Under the pieces are notes generated by a model. It saw only the letters and a list, made by a program, of their open reading frames with translations. It did no database searches and was not told the DNA's origin. From the NCBI RefSeq assembly GCF_037975245.1, contig NC_092573.1, positions 13,414,001-13,478,000 on the forward strand: 64,000 nucleotides of DNA, given 5' to 3'. Positions 1 to 11,397 of the stretch are shown here, piece after piece. Within the stretch, counting starts at the first letter, position 1. Each line of letters starts with the position of its first letter. Made by a program: the position numbers and the translations under genes. Source of the stretch: Apostichopus japonicus. Lineage: Eukaryota > Echinodermata > Holothuroidea > Aspidochirotida > Stichopodidae.

Positions 1-36
1 TATTTGTTGTCATTTTGTAGGCGTTCATATCAACAC

Positions 37-52
37 GTACTGTACTGTACTG
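37..52 (+). repeat. TACTG pentamer run (shown in L1; one per unit)
   Basis: GTACTGTACTGTACTG, three tandem pentamers near the chosen unit start. The forward contig before the first gap breaks inside this run. Confidence 0.9.
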
Positions 53-515
53 GGCAGTTCTCTCTCCATTGCAAGCAGTGTAGTCTAGACGTTGGATATA
101 TCTTGACGTCGTTCTTCGCCTTAATATAGTTGTTCGAACGACTCCAATGACGGCCCGGGGTTGCAGAGAAGAAAAGGACGACATTTGAAGACAGAGTAAA
201 CATAACGTGATTACGGTTAGTGATATTTTACATTACCCGAAGTTGTCTGAATGCATGTATGTCTGTCTGTGAAGTTAGCATATGTATAGTCTGCAACGTA
301 TACCTAGTCTAGGCCTATCAGTATATGCCTTACTTTTGACTTCAGTTTTATGCACAACGAGAACAGTGTTACGTCATGGACATGTACCTATTGGCAACTG
401 AGGCATTTTGACGGCACTTAATGCTTTCTGGGATCAGTGTAGAAAAGTCTGTAGGAGAGTTAAAATATGTTCGGTCGGGATTGCGCCAGTAATATGTCGG
501 TTACTTCTTGTATAG

Positions 516-531
516 GTGCCAGACGTGGCAC
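516..531. other. Perfect short hairpin (shown in L1; one per unit)
   Basis: GTGCCA and TGGCAC form a 6-bp perfect inverted repeat around GACG. It is followed by the GAGAGCGCCACC stretch. The structure is real in sequence; no function is assigned. Confidence 0.5.
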
Positions 532-1354
532 GAGAAGTTGAGAGCGCCACCGATGGTCATCTTCTACATGTCATCTATCCATTAGCGGCAGGGCTATTAT
601 TCACGATGTTACCATAGCAATGGAGCGTTAGATTCGAAACGGAGCTATTTTTAAACGAATATACAAGTCCGATGGAATTGTCGTGAATTTCATATTTGTT
701 TTGGTCATAATACGTTAAACATAGAGCAAAAGCTAGAAATTAGATATAGATTTATTCGACAATGAGTAAAGTTTACCAGTAGAAAGTCCTAGTATGTCAT
801 AATTGAATCCTCCACGCTACTAGGTTTTATTCTCGGCTATGTCTGCTGTATCCGCATGATCTGCTTTGTGTACCGTCATGAATACCGCACATTTCGATCG
901 TTTTTAATGCACGGAGAGCTCGTGGCATTGTTTATCACGTTACCGTACTTGTTTGTATCACACTGTCTTTCAAACGCCTGCCTCAGTAAATCAGCATTTA
1001 AGAAATGTTAAGTTGTTCTAACAGGAGCATAGCTCTTTCCACACTTAACTGTTTATAATATAAAGGCTAAGTAATGACACAACATTCCCGAAGAACAAAT
1101 ATCATCAAGCTTGTCAGAAAAGATGTCGCGGTGGCCTTACACTGTACAAAAGAAGCATTTCTTTTTGCAGGTACAGTTTTCGTCCTTATGAATACTTTCA
1201 TTCAAATTTCCAGTGAAAGGCGACGAGCGAGACAGAAATCAAATTTACCACTCAGGTCTTAAGTTCCGAATCGGTTTCTATTGACAAGTTGTGCAAAATA
1301 TTGCAATGACCTACTTTGTTTACGCGAAACAAAATACCAAAATAGAGACAAACA

Positions 1355-1365
1355 CCCCCCCCCCC
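1355..1365 (+). repeat. Length-variable C-run (shown in L1; one per unit)
   Basis: Eleven C here, preceded by ACAAACA and followed by TAAAAACAAAACAAAAAA-type A/C-rich DNA. It reads as a G-run in the reversed blocks. Observed lengths: L1-L5 11, 12, 11, 11, 11; R0-R10 10, 10, 12, 13, 10, 11, 12, 13, 11, 11, 12; R13-R15 12, 11, 12. It is the main source of unit length variation. Confidence 0.95.
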
Positions 1366-1454
1366 TAAAAACAAAACAAAAAACAGACAAACAAAGCGAA
1401 ACAAACTTAAAACACCATGCATAGACATGCAGATATCAACAACACCCCAAATAT

Positions 1455-1469
1455 TAATAATAATAATAA
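1455..1469 (+). repeat. Short AAT microsatellite (shown in L1; one per unit)
   Basis: About five AAT-type triplets ahead of the tRNA-like relic. No length variation noticed between copies. Confidence 0.7.
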
Positions 1470-1487
1470 AAACATAAAATAAAATAT

Positions 1488-1564
1488 TGCTTCGGCGGGG
1501 AGTCGAACCTAGGCAGACATGAGCATATATATTTAACCTTGAATAAAATGCGATAACTAAGCGA
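1488..1564 (-). pseudogene. tRNA-like Pol III relic: B box intact, A box weak (copy in L1)
   Basis: Read on the minus strand, GGTTCGACTCC (1499-1509) matches the Pol III B-box consensus exactly. The A-box-like TCGCTTAGTTATCG (1551-1564) lies about 41 bases upstream, a normal spacing. The 3' end reads CCCCGCCGAAGCA like a tRNA T-arm plus acceptor. A T-run typical of a Pol III terminator follows within about ten bases. It does not fold as a working tRNA: the T-stem has two mismatches (CTAGG against CCCCG) and no 5' acceptor complement (GCTTCGG) is found. It is either a decayed tRNA gene or the head of a tRNA-derived SINE. The encoded end lacks CCA, as a genomic tRNA would. Confidence 0.5.
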
Positions 1565-2082
1565 GAAAAAGACGAATAAAAAAAGGCAATAATAAATTTA
1601 TATCATTATATTATAAAATTGAAGACAGAAAGCTAAAATTAACAAGAGATTACGCCTCATCGAGGCCATGGTTTCACTGAACGTTGAACATCAACCCAGT
1701 CCGAATCGACGTGAGCCCTCCATTGCAAGTCAGCTAGCCCACTTCTGGCCCGAAGGCCGGACTCTAAACGTAATCTCCCGGATGCTTTTGCGAACTAAGG
1801 GAGGATACGGAATTGGGATCCTAGGCCCGTGTAAAAATTCCACCTTGGCGATGCCATTATAAACAAAGCAGTGTCTGTCATCCGATCGGCGCGATTCACA
1901 CAGCCTGACAACAAACACCGACGCGCAGTGCTGTCTTCCAACCGTTCAGGCCACCACGCCAGCCTGGTGATTCTTGGGTCGAAATAATACTTAGAGTTCC
2001 AGATTCTTCCAAAACAATGTGATATGAATGCATACCATGCCCCAATTGGAGTATTGTACATTCGCACAAAAGTTTAACCGTG

Positions 2083-2125
2083 AAAAAAAAAAAAAAACGG
2101 AAAAAAAAAACGAAAAAAAAAAAAA
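2083..2125 (+). repeat. Triple A-run block split by CGG and CG (shown in L1; one per unit)
   Basis: Runs of 15, 10 and 13 A. On the opposite strand these are T-runs longer than a Pol III terminator. They generate the poly-phenylalanine stretches of the short reverse-strand frames, which are therefore low-complexity artefacts. Extra A occurs only in L2 (third run) and in L3 and L5 (middle run). Confidence 0.95.
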
Positions 2126-2759
2126 CACGAAAAGATAAGTAAAGCACACAGACACACACGAGACGTAAAATGACCTAACGCAGTGCTTGTTTTGGCATAT
2201 TTCCAGTCACCACGATCGTTTTGAATGTCTTGATGTGGAACTTGCGCATAATTCAAAGTAGAGGTGATGTGCAAATAAGGAGGATTCAAGGAGGTGACAC
2301 AGAACAGTTAAGAAATTCTGTGTTTTAATCTGGATATGTTTCTCCGTGCGAGCGGACGGTTCAGTGTGCTTAACTTGCTCCTCTTCTAGCTCAAAGTCTA
2401 AACTGCGTCATGATATAGAAATGTGCATGCACCCTGGCAGGCCAAGCCCTGATCAGATACCAACGTGGGGGTATGATTTGTCAGTTGACAACTTCTAGCT
2501 ATACTTTAGCGGACCCTAAACGTGACGGACTTAGTACTGTGTAAGATAATGGAAGGATTACTTCTGGTACGACACCTACAACAGCTATAAAATAGAAAGC
2601 TCCTGATTAAAACCCTAAGAGGGCTGCCAACCGTGACTGAAATAAACACCGTCGCGTTCTGACTTTACAGGGATGATAAAGGCCAGTCTCTTAACATTAT
2701 AACATTAGCAATTCCGTTAGATTTGTACAGTTTTTCTGATCATAGAATAGTCACAATAC

Positions 2760-2962
2760 TACGGTGGCTTAATAGGGACATAGGAAAGGAAACAAGTCTG
2801 CTCAAATCTGAAAATTTGGACTTTTTGTCTCTACTTTTGGACTTTTGTTTTTGGATCTAAATTTTGAAGGGAAAAAAAGAGGCAACGTTTGAGATAAAAA
2901 GACAACATTGTGAGATTTGGGGACACTGTTTTTCTTTCCTATGTCCTTATTAAGCCACCGTA
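2760..2962 (+). mobile_element. MITE-like element with ~31-bp terminal inverted repeats, TA-flanked (copy in L1)
   Basis: The two ends are inverted repeats. Read inward, both start CGGTGGCTTAATA, continue GGACATAGGAAAG and match at 29 of 31 positions, with mismatches at positions 14 and 28. The 199-bp core (2762-2960) lies between TA at 2760-2761 and TA at 2961-2962, as expected for a TA target duplication. The interior is AT-rich, with GGACTTTT-type runs and no transposase. TA duplication and short size fit a non-autonomous Tc1/mariner-type MITE; the family assignment is inference. It sits at the same place in every unit, so one insertion predates the amplification. Confidence 0.82.
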
Positions 2963-3087
2963 CAATGCTGACATATTGTGCACACAAAATTAAACTGCCG
3001 CATGCAACCATCACAGTAGTCTACTGCTGTACACATGTAAGTAAAGGTTTAGTAGCTACAGCGTGATAGTCTGACGTCTATCTTGTC

Positions 3088-3220
3088 CGTGCGCGCATGC
3101 AAACAGTGATACAAGAGCGCTCACAAGAATATCAGCACAAAATCAGAAGCGCGCGCGCTCCGAAATATTTGTCTGCATTGCATGCTGTACGTACATAATA
3201 CCTCCGTGCGCGCGTGTGCG
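3088..3220 (+). other. Cluster of alternating purine-pyrimidine tracts, Z-DNA-prone (shown in L1; one per unit)
   Basis: Three strictly alternating tracts lie within 133 bases: CGTGCGCGCATGC (3088-3100), GCGCGCGCGC (3149-3158) and CGTGCGCGCGTGTGCG (3205-3220). TGTACGTACATA lies just before the third. Such tracts can adopt Z-DNA under negative supercoiling; whether they do here is unknown. Confidence 0.6.
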
Positions 3221-4766
3221 TTGATCTATATACGAGTGTTTACTATACCGTCATACACAGTGGATTTTCAATGGAAAATATTTGTTGTCATTTTGTAGGC
3301 GTTCATATCAACACGTACTGTACTGTACTGGGCAGTTCTCTCTCCATTGCAAGCAGTGTAGTCTAGACGTTGGATATATCTTGACGTCGTTCTTCGCCTT
3401 AATATAGTTGTTCGAACGACTCCAATGACGGCCCGGGGTTGCAGAGAAGAAAAGGACGACATTTGAAGACAGAGTAAACATAACGTGATTACGGTTAGTG
3501 ATATTTTACATTACCCGAAGTTGTCTGAATGCATGTATGTCTGTCTGTGAAGTTAGCATATGTATAGTCTGCAACGTATACCTAGTCTAGGCCTATCAGT
3601 ATATGCCTTACTTTTGACTTCAGTTTTATGCACAACGAGAACAGTGTTACGTCATGGACATGTACCTATTGGCAACTGAGGCATTTTGACGGCACTTAAT
3701 GCTTTCTGGGATCAGTGTAGAAAAGTCTGTAGGAGAGTTAAAATATGTTCGGTCGGGATTGCGCCAGTAATATGTCGGTTACTTCTTGTATAGGTGCCAG
3801 ACGTGGCACGAGAAGTTGAGAGCGCCACCGATGGTCATCTTCTACATGTCATCTATCCATTAGCGGCAGGGCTATTATTCACGATGTTACCATAGCAATG
3901 GAGCGTTAGATTCGAAACGGAGCTATTTTTAAACGAATATACAAGTCCGATGGAATTGTCGTGAATTTCATATTTGTTTTGGTCATAATACGTTAAACAT
4001 AGAGCAAAAGCTAGAAATTAGATATAGATTTATTCGACAATGAGTAAAGTTTACCAGTAGAAAGTCCTAGTATGTCATAATTGAATCCTCCACGCTACTA
4101 GGTTTTATTCTCGGCTATGTCTGCTGTATCCGCATGATCTGCTTTGTGTACCGTCATGAATACCGCACATTTCGATCGTTTTTAATGCACGGAGAGCTCG
4201 TGGCATTGTTTATCACGTTACCGTACTTGTTTGTATCACACTGTCTTTCAAACGCCTGCCTCAGTAAATCAGCATTTAAGAAATGTTAAGTTGTTCTAAC
4301 AGGAGCATAGCTCTTTCCACACTTAACTGTTTATAATATAAAGGCTAAGTAATGACACAACATTCCCGAAGAACAAATATCATCAAGCTTGTCAGAAAAG
4401 ATGTCGCGGTGGCCTTACACTGTACAAAAGAAGCATTTCTTTTTGCAGGTACAGTTTTCGTCCTTATGAATACTTTCATTCAAATTTCCAGTGAAAGGCG
4501 ACGAGCGAGACAGAAATCAAATTTACCACTCAGGTCTTAAGTTCCGAATCGGTTTCTATTGACAAGTTGTGCAAAATATTGCAATGACCTACTTTGTTTA
4601 CGCGAAACAAAATACCAAAATAGAGACAAACACCCCCCCCCCCCTAAAAACAAAACAAAAAACAGACAAACAAAGCGAAACAAACTTAAAACACCATGCA
4701 TAGACATGCAGATATCAACAACACCCCAAATATTAATAATAATAATAAAAACATAAAATAAAATAT

Positions 4767-4843
4767 TGCTTCGGCGGGGAGTCGAACCTAGGCAGACATG
4801 AGCATATATATTTAACCTTGAATAAAATGCGATAACTAAGCGA
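4767..4843 (-). pseudogene. tRNA-like relic (copy in L2)
   Basis: Same A-like and B-box elements as L1; shifted one base by the longer C-run. Confidence 0.5.
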
Positions 4844-6039
4844 GAAAAAGACGAATAAAAAAAGGCAATAATAAATTTATATCATTATATTATAAAATTG
4901 AAGACAGAAAGCTAAAATTAACAAGAGATTACGCCTCATCGAGGCCATGGTTTCACTGAACGTTGAACATCAACCCAGTCCGAATCGACGTGAGCCCTCC
5001 ATTGCAAGTCAGCTAGCCCACTTCTGGCCCGAAGGCCGGACTCTAAACGTAATCTCCCGGATGCTTTTGCGAACTAAGGGAGGATACGGAATTGGGATCC
5101 TAGGCCCGTGTAAAAATTCCACCTTGGCGATGCCATTATAAACAAAGCAGTGTCTGTCATCCGATCGGCGCGATTCACACAGCCTGACAACAAACACCGA
5201 CGCGCAGTGCTGTCTTCCAACCGTTCAGGCCACCACGCCAGCCTGGTGATTCTTGGGTCGAAATAATACTTAGAGTTCCAGATTCTTCCAAAACAATGTG
5301 ATATGAATGCATACCATGCCCCAATTGGAGTATTGTACATTCGCACAAAAGTTTAACCGTGAAAAAAAAAAAAAAACGGAAAAAAAAAACGAAAAAAAAA
5401 AAAAACACGAAAAGATAAGTAAAGCACACAGACACACACGAGACGTAAAATGACCTAACGCAGTGCTTGTTTTGGCATATTTCCAGTCACCACGATCGTT
5501 TTGAATGTCTTGATGTGGAACTTGCGCATAATTCAAAGTAGAGGTGATGTGCAAATAAGGAGGATTCAAGGAGGTGACACAGAACAGTTAAGAAATTCTG
5601 TGTTTTAATCTGGATATGTTTCTCCGTGCGAGCGGACGGTTCAGTGTGCTTAACTTGCTCCTCTTCTAGCTCAAAGTCTAAACTGCGTCATGATATAGAA
5701 ATGTGCATGCACCCTGGCAGGCCAAGCCCTGATCAGATACCAACGTGGGGGTATGATTTGTCAGTTGACAACTTCTAGCTATACTTTAGCGGACCCTAAA
5801 CGTGACGGACTTAGTACTGTGTAAGATAATGGAAGGATTACTTCTGGTACGACACCTACAACAGCTATAAAATAGAAAGCTCCTGATTAAAACCCTAAGA
5901 GGGCTGCCAACCGTGACTGAAATAAACACCGTCGCGTTCTGACTTTACAGGGATGATAAAGGCCAGTCTCTTAACATTATAACATTAGCAATTCCGTTAG
6001 ATTTGTACAGTTTTTCTGATCATAGAATAGTCACAATAC

Positions 6040-6242
6040 TACGGTGGCTTAATAGGGACATAGGAAAGGAAACAAGTCTGCTCAAATCTGAAAATTTGGA
6101 CTTTTTGTCTCTACTTTTGGACTTTTGTTTTTGGATCTAAATTTTGAAGGGAAAAAAAGAGGCAACGTTTGAGATAAAAAGACAACATTGTGAGATTTGG
6201 GGACACTGTTTTTCTTTCCTATGTCCTTATTAAGCCACCGTA
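6040..6242 (+). mobile_element. MITE-like element (copy in L2)
   Basis: TA at both borders and the same two end mismatches as the L1 copy. Confidence 0.82.
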
Positions 6243-8043
6243 CAATGCTGACATATTGTGCACACAAAATTAAACTGCCGCATGCAACCATCACAGTAGT
6301 CTACTGCTGTACACATGTAAGTAAAGGTTTAGTAGCTACAGCGTGATAGTCTGACGTCTATCTTGTCCGTGCGCGCATGCAAACAGTGATACAAGAGCGC
6401 TCACAAGAATATCAGCACAAAATCAGAAGCGCGCGCTCCGAAATATTTGTCTGCATTGCATGCTGTACGTACATAATACCTCCGTGCGCGCGTGTGCGTT
6501 GATCTATATACGAGTGTTTACTATACCGTCATACACAGTGGATTTTCAATGGAAAATATTTGTTGTCATTTTGTAGGCGTTCATATCAACACGTACTGTA
6601 CTGTACTGGGCAGTTCTCTCTCCATTGCAAGCAGTGTAGTCTAGACGTTGGATATATCTTGACGTCGTTCTTCGCCTTAATATAGTTGTTCGAACGACTC
6701 CAATGACGGCCCGGGGTTGCAGAGAAGAAAAGGACGACATTTGAAGACAGAGTAAACATAACGTGATTACGGTTAGTGATATTTTACATTACCCGAAGTT
6801 GTCTGAATGCATGTATGTCTGTCTGTGAAGTTAGCATATGTATAGTCTGCAACGTATACCTAGTCTAGGCCTATCAGTATATGCCTTACTTTTGACTTCA
6901 GTTTTATGCACAACGAGAACAGTGTTACGTCATGGACATGTACCTATTGGCAACTGAGGCATTTTGACGGCACTTAATGCTTTCTGGGATCAGTGTAGAA
7001 AAGTCTGTAGGAGAGTTAAAATATGTTCGGTCGGGATTGCGCCAGTAATATGTCGGTTACTTCTTGTATAGGTGCCAGACGTGGCACGAGAAGTTGAGAG
7101 CGCCACCGATGGTCATCTTCTACATGTCATCTATCCATTAGCGGCAGGGCTATTATTCACGATGTTACCATAGCAATGGAGCGTTAGATTCGAAACGGAG
7201 CTATTTTTAAACGAATATACAAGTCCGATGGAATTGTCGTGAATTTCATATTTGTTTTGGTCATAATACGTTAAACATAGAGCAAAAGCTAGAAATTAGA
7301 TATAGATTTATTCGACAATGAGTAAAGTTTACCAGTAGAAAGTCCTAGTATGTCATAATTGAATCCTCCACGCTACTAGGTTTTATTCTCGGCTATGTCT
7401 GCTGTATCCGCATGATCTGCTTTGTGTACCGTCATGAATACCGCACATTTCGATCGTTTTTAATGCACGGAGAGCTCGTGGCATTGTTTATCACGTTACC
7501 GTACTTGTTTGTATCACACTGTCTTTCAAACGCCTGCCTCAGTAAATCAGCATTTAAGAAATGTTAAGTTGTTCTAACAGGAGCATAGCTCTTTCCACAC
7601 TTAACTGTTTATAATATAAAGGCTAAGTAATGACACAACATTCCCGAAGAACAAATATCATCAAGCTTGTCAGAAAAGATGTCGCGGTGGCCTTACACTG
7701 TACAAAAGAAGCATTTCTTTTTGCAGGTACAGTTTTCGTCCTTATGAATACTTTCATTCAAATTTCCAGTGAAAGGCGACGAGCGAGACAGAAATCAAAT
7801 TTACCACTCAGGTCTTAAGTTCCGAATCGGTTTCTATTGACAAGTTGTGCAAAATATTGCAATGACCTACTTTGTTTACGCGAAACAAAATACCAAAATA
7901 GAGACAAACACCCCCCCCCCCTAAAAACAAAACAAAAAACAGACAAACAAAGCGAAACAAACTTAAAACACCATGCATAGACATGCAGATATCAACAACA
8001 CCCCAAATATTAATAATAATAATAAAAACATAAAATAAAATAT

Positions 8044-8120
8044 TGCTTCGGCGGGGAGTCGAACCTAGGCAGACATGAGCATATATATTTAACCTTGAAT
8101 AAAATGCGATAACTAAGCGA
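8044..8120 (-). pseudogene. tRNA-like relic (copy in L3)
   Basis: Identical to the L1 copy by eye. Confidence 0.5.
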
Positions 8121-9316
8121 GAAAAAGACGAATAAAAAAAGGCAATAATAAATTTATATCATTATATTATAAAATTGAAGACAGAAAGCTAAAATTAACA
8201 AGAGATTACGCCTCATCGAGGCCATGGTTTCACTGAACGTTGAACATCAACCCAGTCCGAATCGACGTGAGCCCTCCATTGCAAGTCAGCTAGCCCACTT
8301 CTGGCCCGAAGGCCGGACTCTAAACGTAATCTCCCGGATGCTTTTGCGAACTAAGGGAGGATACGGAATTGGGATCCTAGGCCCGTGTAAAAATTCCACC
8401 TTGGCGATGCCATTATAAACAAAGCAGTGTCTGTCATCCGATCGGCGCGATTCACACAGCCTGACAACAAACACCGACGCGCAGTGCTGTCTTCCAACCG
8501 TTCAGGCCACCACGCCAGCCTGGTGATTCTTGGGTCGAAATAATACTTAGAGTTCCAGATTCTTCCAAAACAATGTGATATGAATGCATACCATGCCCCA
8601 ATTGGAGTATTGTACATTCGCACAAAAGTTTAACCGTGAAAAAAAAAAAAAAACGGAAAAAAAAAAACGAAAAAAAAAAAAACACGAAAAGATAAGTAAA
8701 GCACACAGACACACACGAGACGTAAAATGACCTAACGCAGTGCTTGTTTTGGCATATTTCCAGTCACCACGATCGTTTTGAATGTCTTGATGTGGAACTT
8801 GCGCATAATTCAAAGTAGAGGTGATGTGCAAATAAGGAGGATTCAAGGAGGTGACACAGAACAGTTAAGAAATTCTGTGTTTTAATCTGGATATGTTTCT
8901 CCGTGCGAGCGGACGGTTCAGTGTGCTTAACTTGCTCCTCTTCTAGCTCAAAGTCTAAACTGCGTCATGATATAGAAATGTGCATGCACCCTGGCAGGCC
9001 AAGCCCTGATCAGATACCAACGTGGGGGTATGATTTGTCAGTTGACAACTTCTAGCTATACTTTAGCGGACCCTAAACGTGACGGACTTAGTACTGTGTA
9101 AGATAATGGAAGGATTACTTCTGGTACGACACCTACAACAGCTATAAAATAGAAAGCTCCTGATTAAAACCCTAAGAGGGCTGCCAACCGTGACTGAAAT
9201 AAACACCGTCGCGTTCTGACTTTACAGGGATGATAAAGGCCAGTCTCTTAACATTATAACATTAGCAATTCCGTTAGATTTGTACAGTTTTTCTGATCAT
9301 AGAATAGTCACAATAC

Positions 9317-9519
9317 TACGGTGGCTTAATAGGGACATAGGAAAGGAAACAAGTCTGCTCAAATCTGAAAATTTGGACTTTTTGTCTCTACTTTTGGACT
9401 TTTGTTTTTGGATCTAAATTTTGAAGGGAAAAAAAGAGGCAACGTTTGAGATAAAAAGACAACATTGTGAGATTTGGGGACACTGTTTTTCTTTCCTATG
9501 TCCTTATTAAGCCACCGTA
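9317..9519 (+). mobile_element. MITE-like element (copy in L3)
   Basis: Same length and borders as in L1; no private change seen. Confidence 0.82.
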
Positions 9520-11320
9520 CAATGCTGACATATTGTGCACACAAAATTAAACTGCCGCATGCAACCATCACAGTAGTCTACTGCTGTACACATGTAAGTA
9601 AAGGTTTAGTAGCTACAGCGTGATAGTCTGACGTCTATCTTGTCCGTGCGCGCATGCAAACAGTGATACAAGAGCGCTCACAAGAATATCAGCACAAAAT
9701 CAGAAGCGCGCGCTCCGAAATATTTGTCTGCATTGCATGCTGTACGTACATAATACCTCCGTGCGCGCGTGTGCGTTGATCTATATACGAGTGTTTACTA
9801 TACCGTCATACACAGTGGATTTTCAATGGAAAATATTTGTTGTCATTTTGTAGGCGTTCATATCAACACGTACTGTACTGTACTGGGCAGTTCTCTCTCC
9901 ATTGCAAGCAGTGTAGTCTAGACGTTGGATATATCTTGACGTCGTTCTTCGCCTTAATATAGTTGTTCGAACGACTCCAATGACGGCCCGGGGTTGCAGA
10001 GAAGAAAAGGACGACATTTGAAGACAGAGTAAACATAACGTGATTACGGTTAGTGATATTTTACATTACCCGAAGTTGTCTGAATGCATGTATGTCTGTC
10101 TGTGAAGTTAGCATATGTATAGTCTGCAACGTATACCTAGTCTAGGCCTATCAGTATATGCCTTACTTTTGACTTCAGTTTTATGCACAACGAGAACAGT
10201 GTTACGTCATGGACATGTACCTATTGGCAACTGAGGCATTTTGACGGCACTTAATGCTTTCTGGGATCAGTGTAGAAAAGTCTGTAGGAGAGTTAAAATA
10301 TGTTCGGTCGGGATTGCGCCAGTAATATGTCGGTTACTTCTTGTATAGGTGCCAGACGTGGCACGAGAAGTTGAGAGCGCCACCGATGGTCATCTTCTAC
10401 ATGTCATCTATCCATTAGCGGCAGGGCTATTATTCACGATGTTACCATAGCAATGGAGCGTTAGATTCGAAACGGAGCTATTTTTAAACGAATATACAAG
10501 TCCGATGGAATTGTCGTGAATTTCATATTTGTTTTGGTCATAATACGTTAAACATAGAGCAAAAGCTAGAAATTAGATATAGATTTATTCGACAATGAGT
10601 AAAGTTTACCAGTAGAAAGTCCTAGTATGTCATAATTGAATCCTCCACGCTACTAGGTTTTATTCTCGGCTATGTCTGCTGTATCCGCATGATCTGCTTT
10701 GTGTACCGTCATGAATACCGCACATTTCGATCGTTTTTAATGCACGGAGAGCTCGTGGCATTGTTTATCACGTTACCGTACTTGTTTGTATCACACTGTC
10801 TTTCAAACGCCTGCCTCAGTAAATCAGCATTTAAGAAATGTTAAGTTGTTCTAACAGGAGCATAGCTCTTTCCACACTTAACTGTTTATAATATAAAGGC
10901 TAAGTAATGACACAACATTCCCGAAGAACAAATATCATCAAGCTTGTCAGAAAAGATGTCGCGGTGGCCTTACACTGTACAAAAGAAGCATTTCTTTTTG
11001 CAGGTACAGTTTTCGTCCTTATGAATACTTTCATTCAAATTTCCAGTGAAAGGCGACGAGCGAGACAGAAATCAAATTTACCACTCAGGTCTTAAGTTCC
11101 GAATCGGTTTCTATTGACAAGTTGTGCAAAATATTGCAATGACCTACTTTGTTTACGCGAAACAAAATACCAAAATAGAGACAAACACCCCCCCCCCCTA
11201 AAAACAAAACAAAAAACAGACAAACAAAGCGAAACAAACTTAAAACACCATGCATAGACATGCAGATATCAACAACACCCCAAATATTAATAATAATAAT
11301 AAAAACATAAAATAAAATAT

Positions 11321-11397
11321 TGCTTCGGCGGGGAGTCGAACCTAGGCAGACATGAGCATATATATTTAACCTTGAATAAAATGCGATAACTAAGCGA
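11321..11397 (-). pseudogene. tRNA-like relic (copy in L4)
   Basis: Identical to the L1 copy by eye. Confidence 0.5.

Larger units (their letters stand above)
1..3278 (+). repeat. Unit L1 (complete, 3278 bp), used as reference map
   Basis: C-run of 11 at 1355-1365; A-runs of 15, 10 and 13 at 2083-2125, separated by CGG and CG. This copy alone has five GC dinucleotides at 3149-3158, where every other copy has four, which accounts for its extra 2 bp. Other landmarks are the pentamer run (37-52), hairpin (516-531), AAT run (about 1455-1469), tRNA-like relic (1488-1564) and the inverted-repeat element (2760-2962). The intervals 53-515, 532-1354 and 2126-2759 hold no recognisable feature. Confidence 0.97.
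3279..6556 (+). repeat. Unit L2 (complete, 3278 bp)
   Basis: C-run of 12, one more than its neighbours. A-runs are 15, 10 and 14, so the extra A is in the third run. This shifts the short reverse-strand frames over the A-runs and changes their apparent products, which argues that those frames are not translated. Confidence 0.97.
6557..9833 (+). repeat. Unit L3 (complete, 3277 bp)
   Basis: C-run of 11; A-runs 15, 11 and 13, so the extra A is in the middle run. Otherwise the same as the reference copy with four GC dinucleotides. Confidence 0.97.

Noticed and set aside
1074-1262. 62-codon open frame just after a TATA-like TATAAAGG (1059-1066)
   Set aside because: The TATA-like site is only 15 bases before the ATG, so any start site it set (~30 bases downstream) would leave that ATG out. 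The product matches nothing I know and has low-complexity composition. An unchanged frame in near-identical copies says nothing about selection.
1488-1500. U6 snRNA start (GCTTCGGC)
   Set aside because: Only eight bases agree; the rest of U6 is absent and the match is explained by the tRNA-like acceptor end.
1488-1512. Retroelement primer-binding site
   Set aside because: The stretch is complementary to a tRNA 3' end but lacks the TGG that pairs with CCA, and no LTR pair or retroelement frame surrounds it.
893-2232. Repeated 15-mer CGATCGTTTT(T/G)AATG twice per unit
   Set aside because: A 14-of-15 match between two sites in 3.3 kb is close to chance expectation when all pairs on both strands are considered.
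2074-2289. 71-99-codon frames rich in phenylalanine
   Set aside because: The phenylalanine comes from the A/T homopolymer block, and the frames change between copies when a run gains one base.
2608-2620. Telomeric repeat (CCCTAA at two places per unit)
   Set aside because: Single isolated hexamers, not tandem.
2802-3014. 70-codon reverse-strand frame
   Set aside because: Most of it lies in the MITE-like element and crosses its terminal inverted repeat. It is a chance frame, and a single T deletion truncates it in R11.
1-3278. Primate D4Z4 macrosatellite, suggested by the ~3.3-kb unit length
   Set aside because: D4Z4 is very GC-rich and contains a homeobox frame; this unit is AT-leaning and has none.
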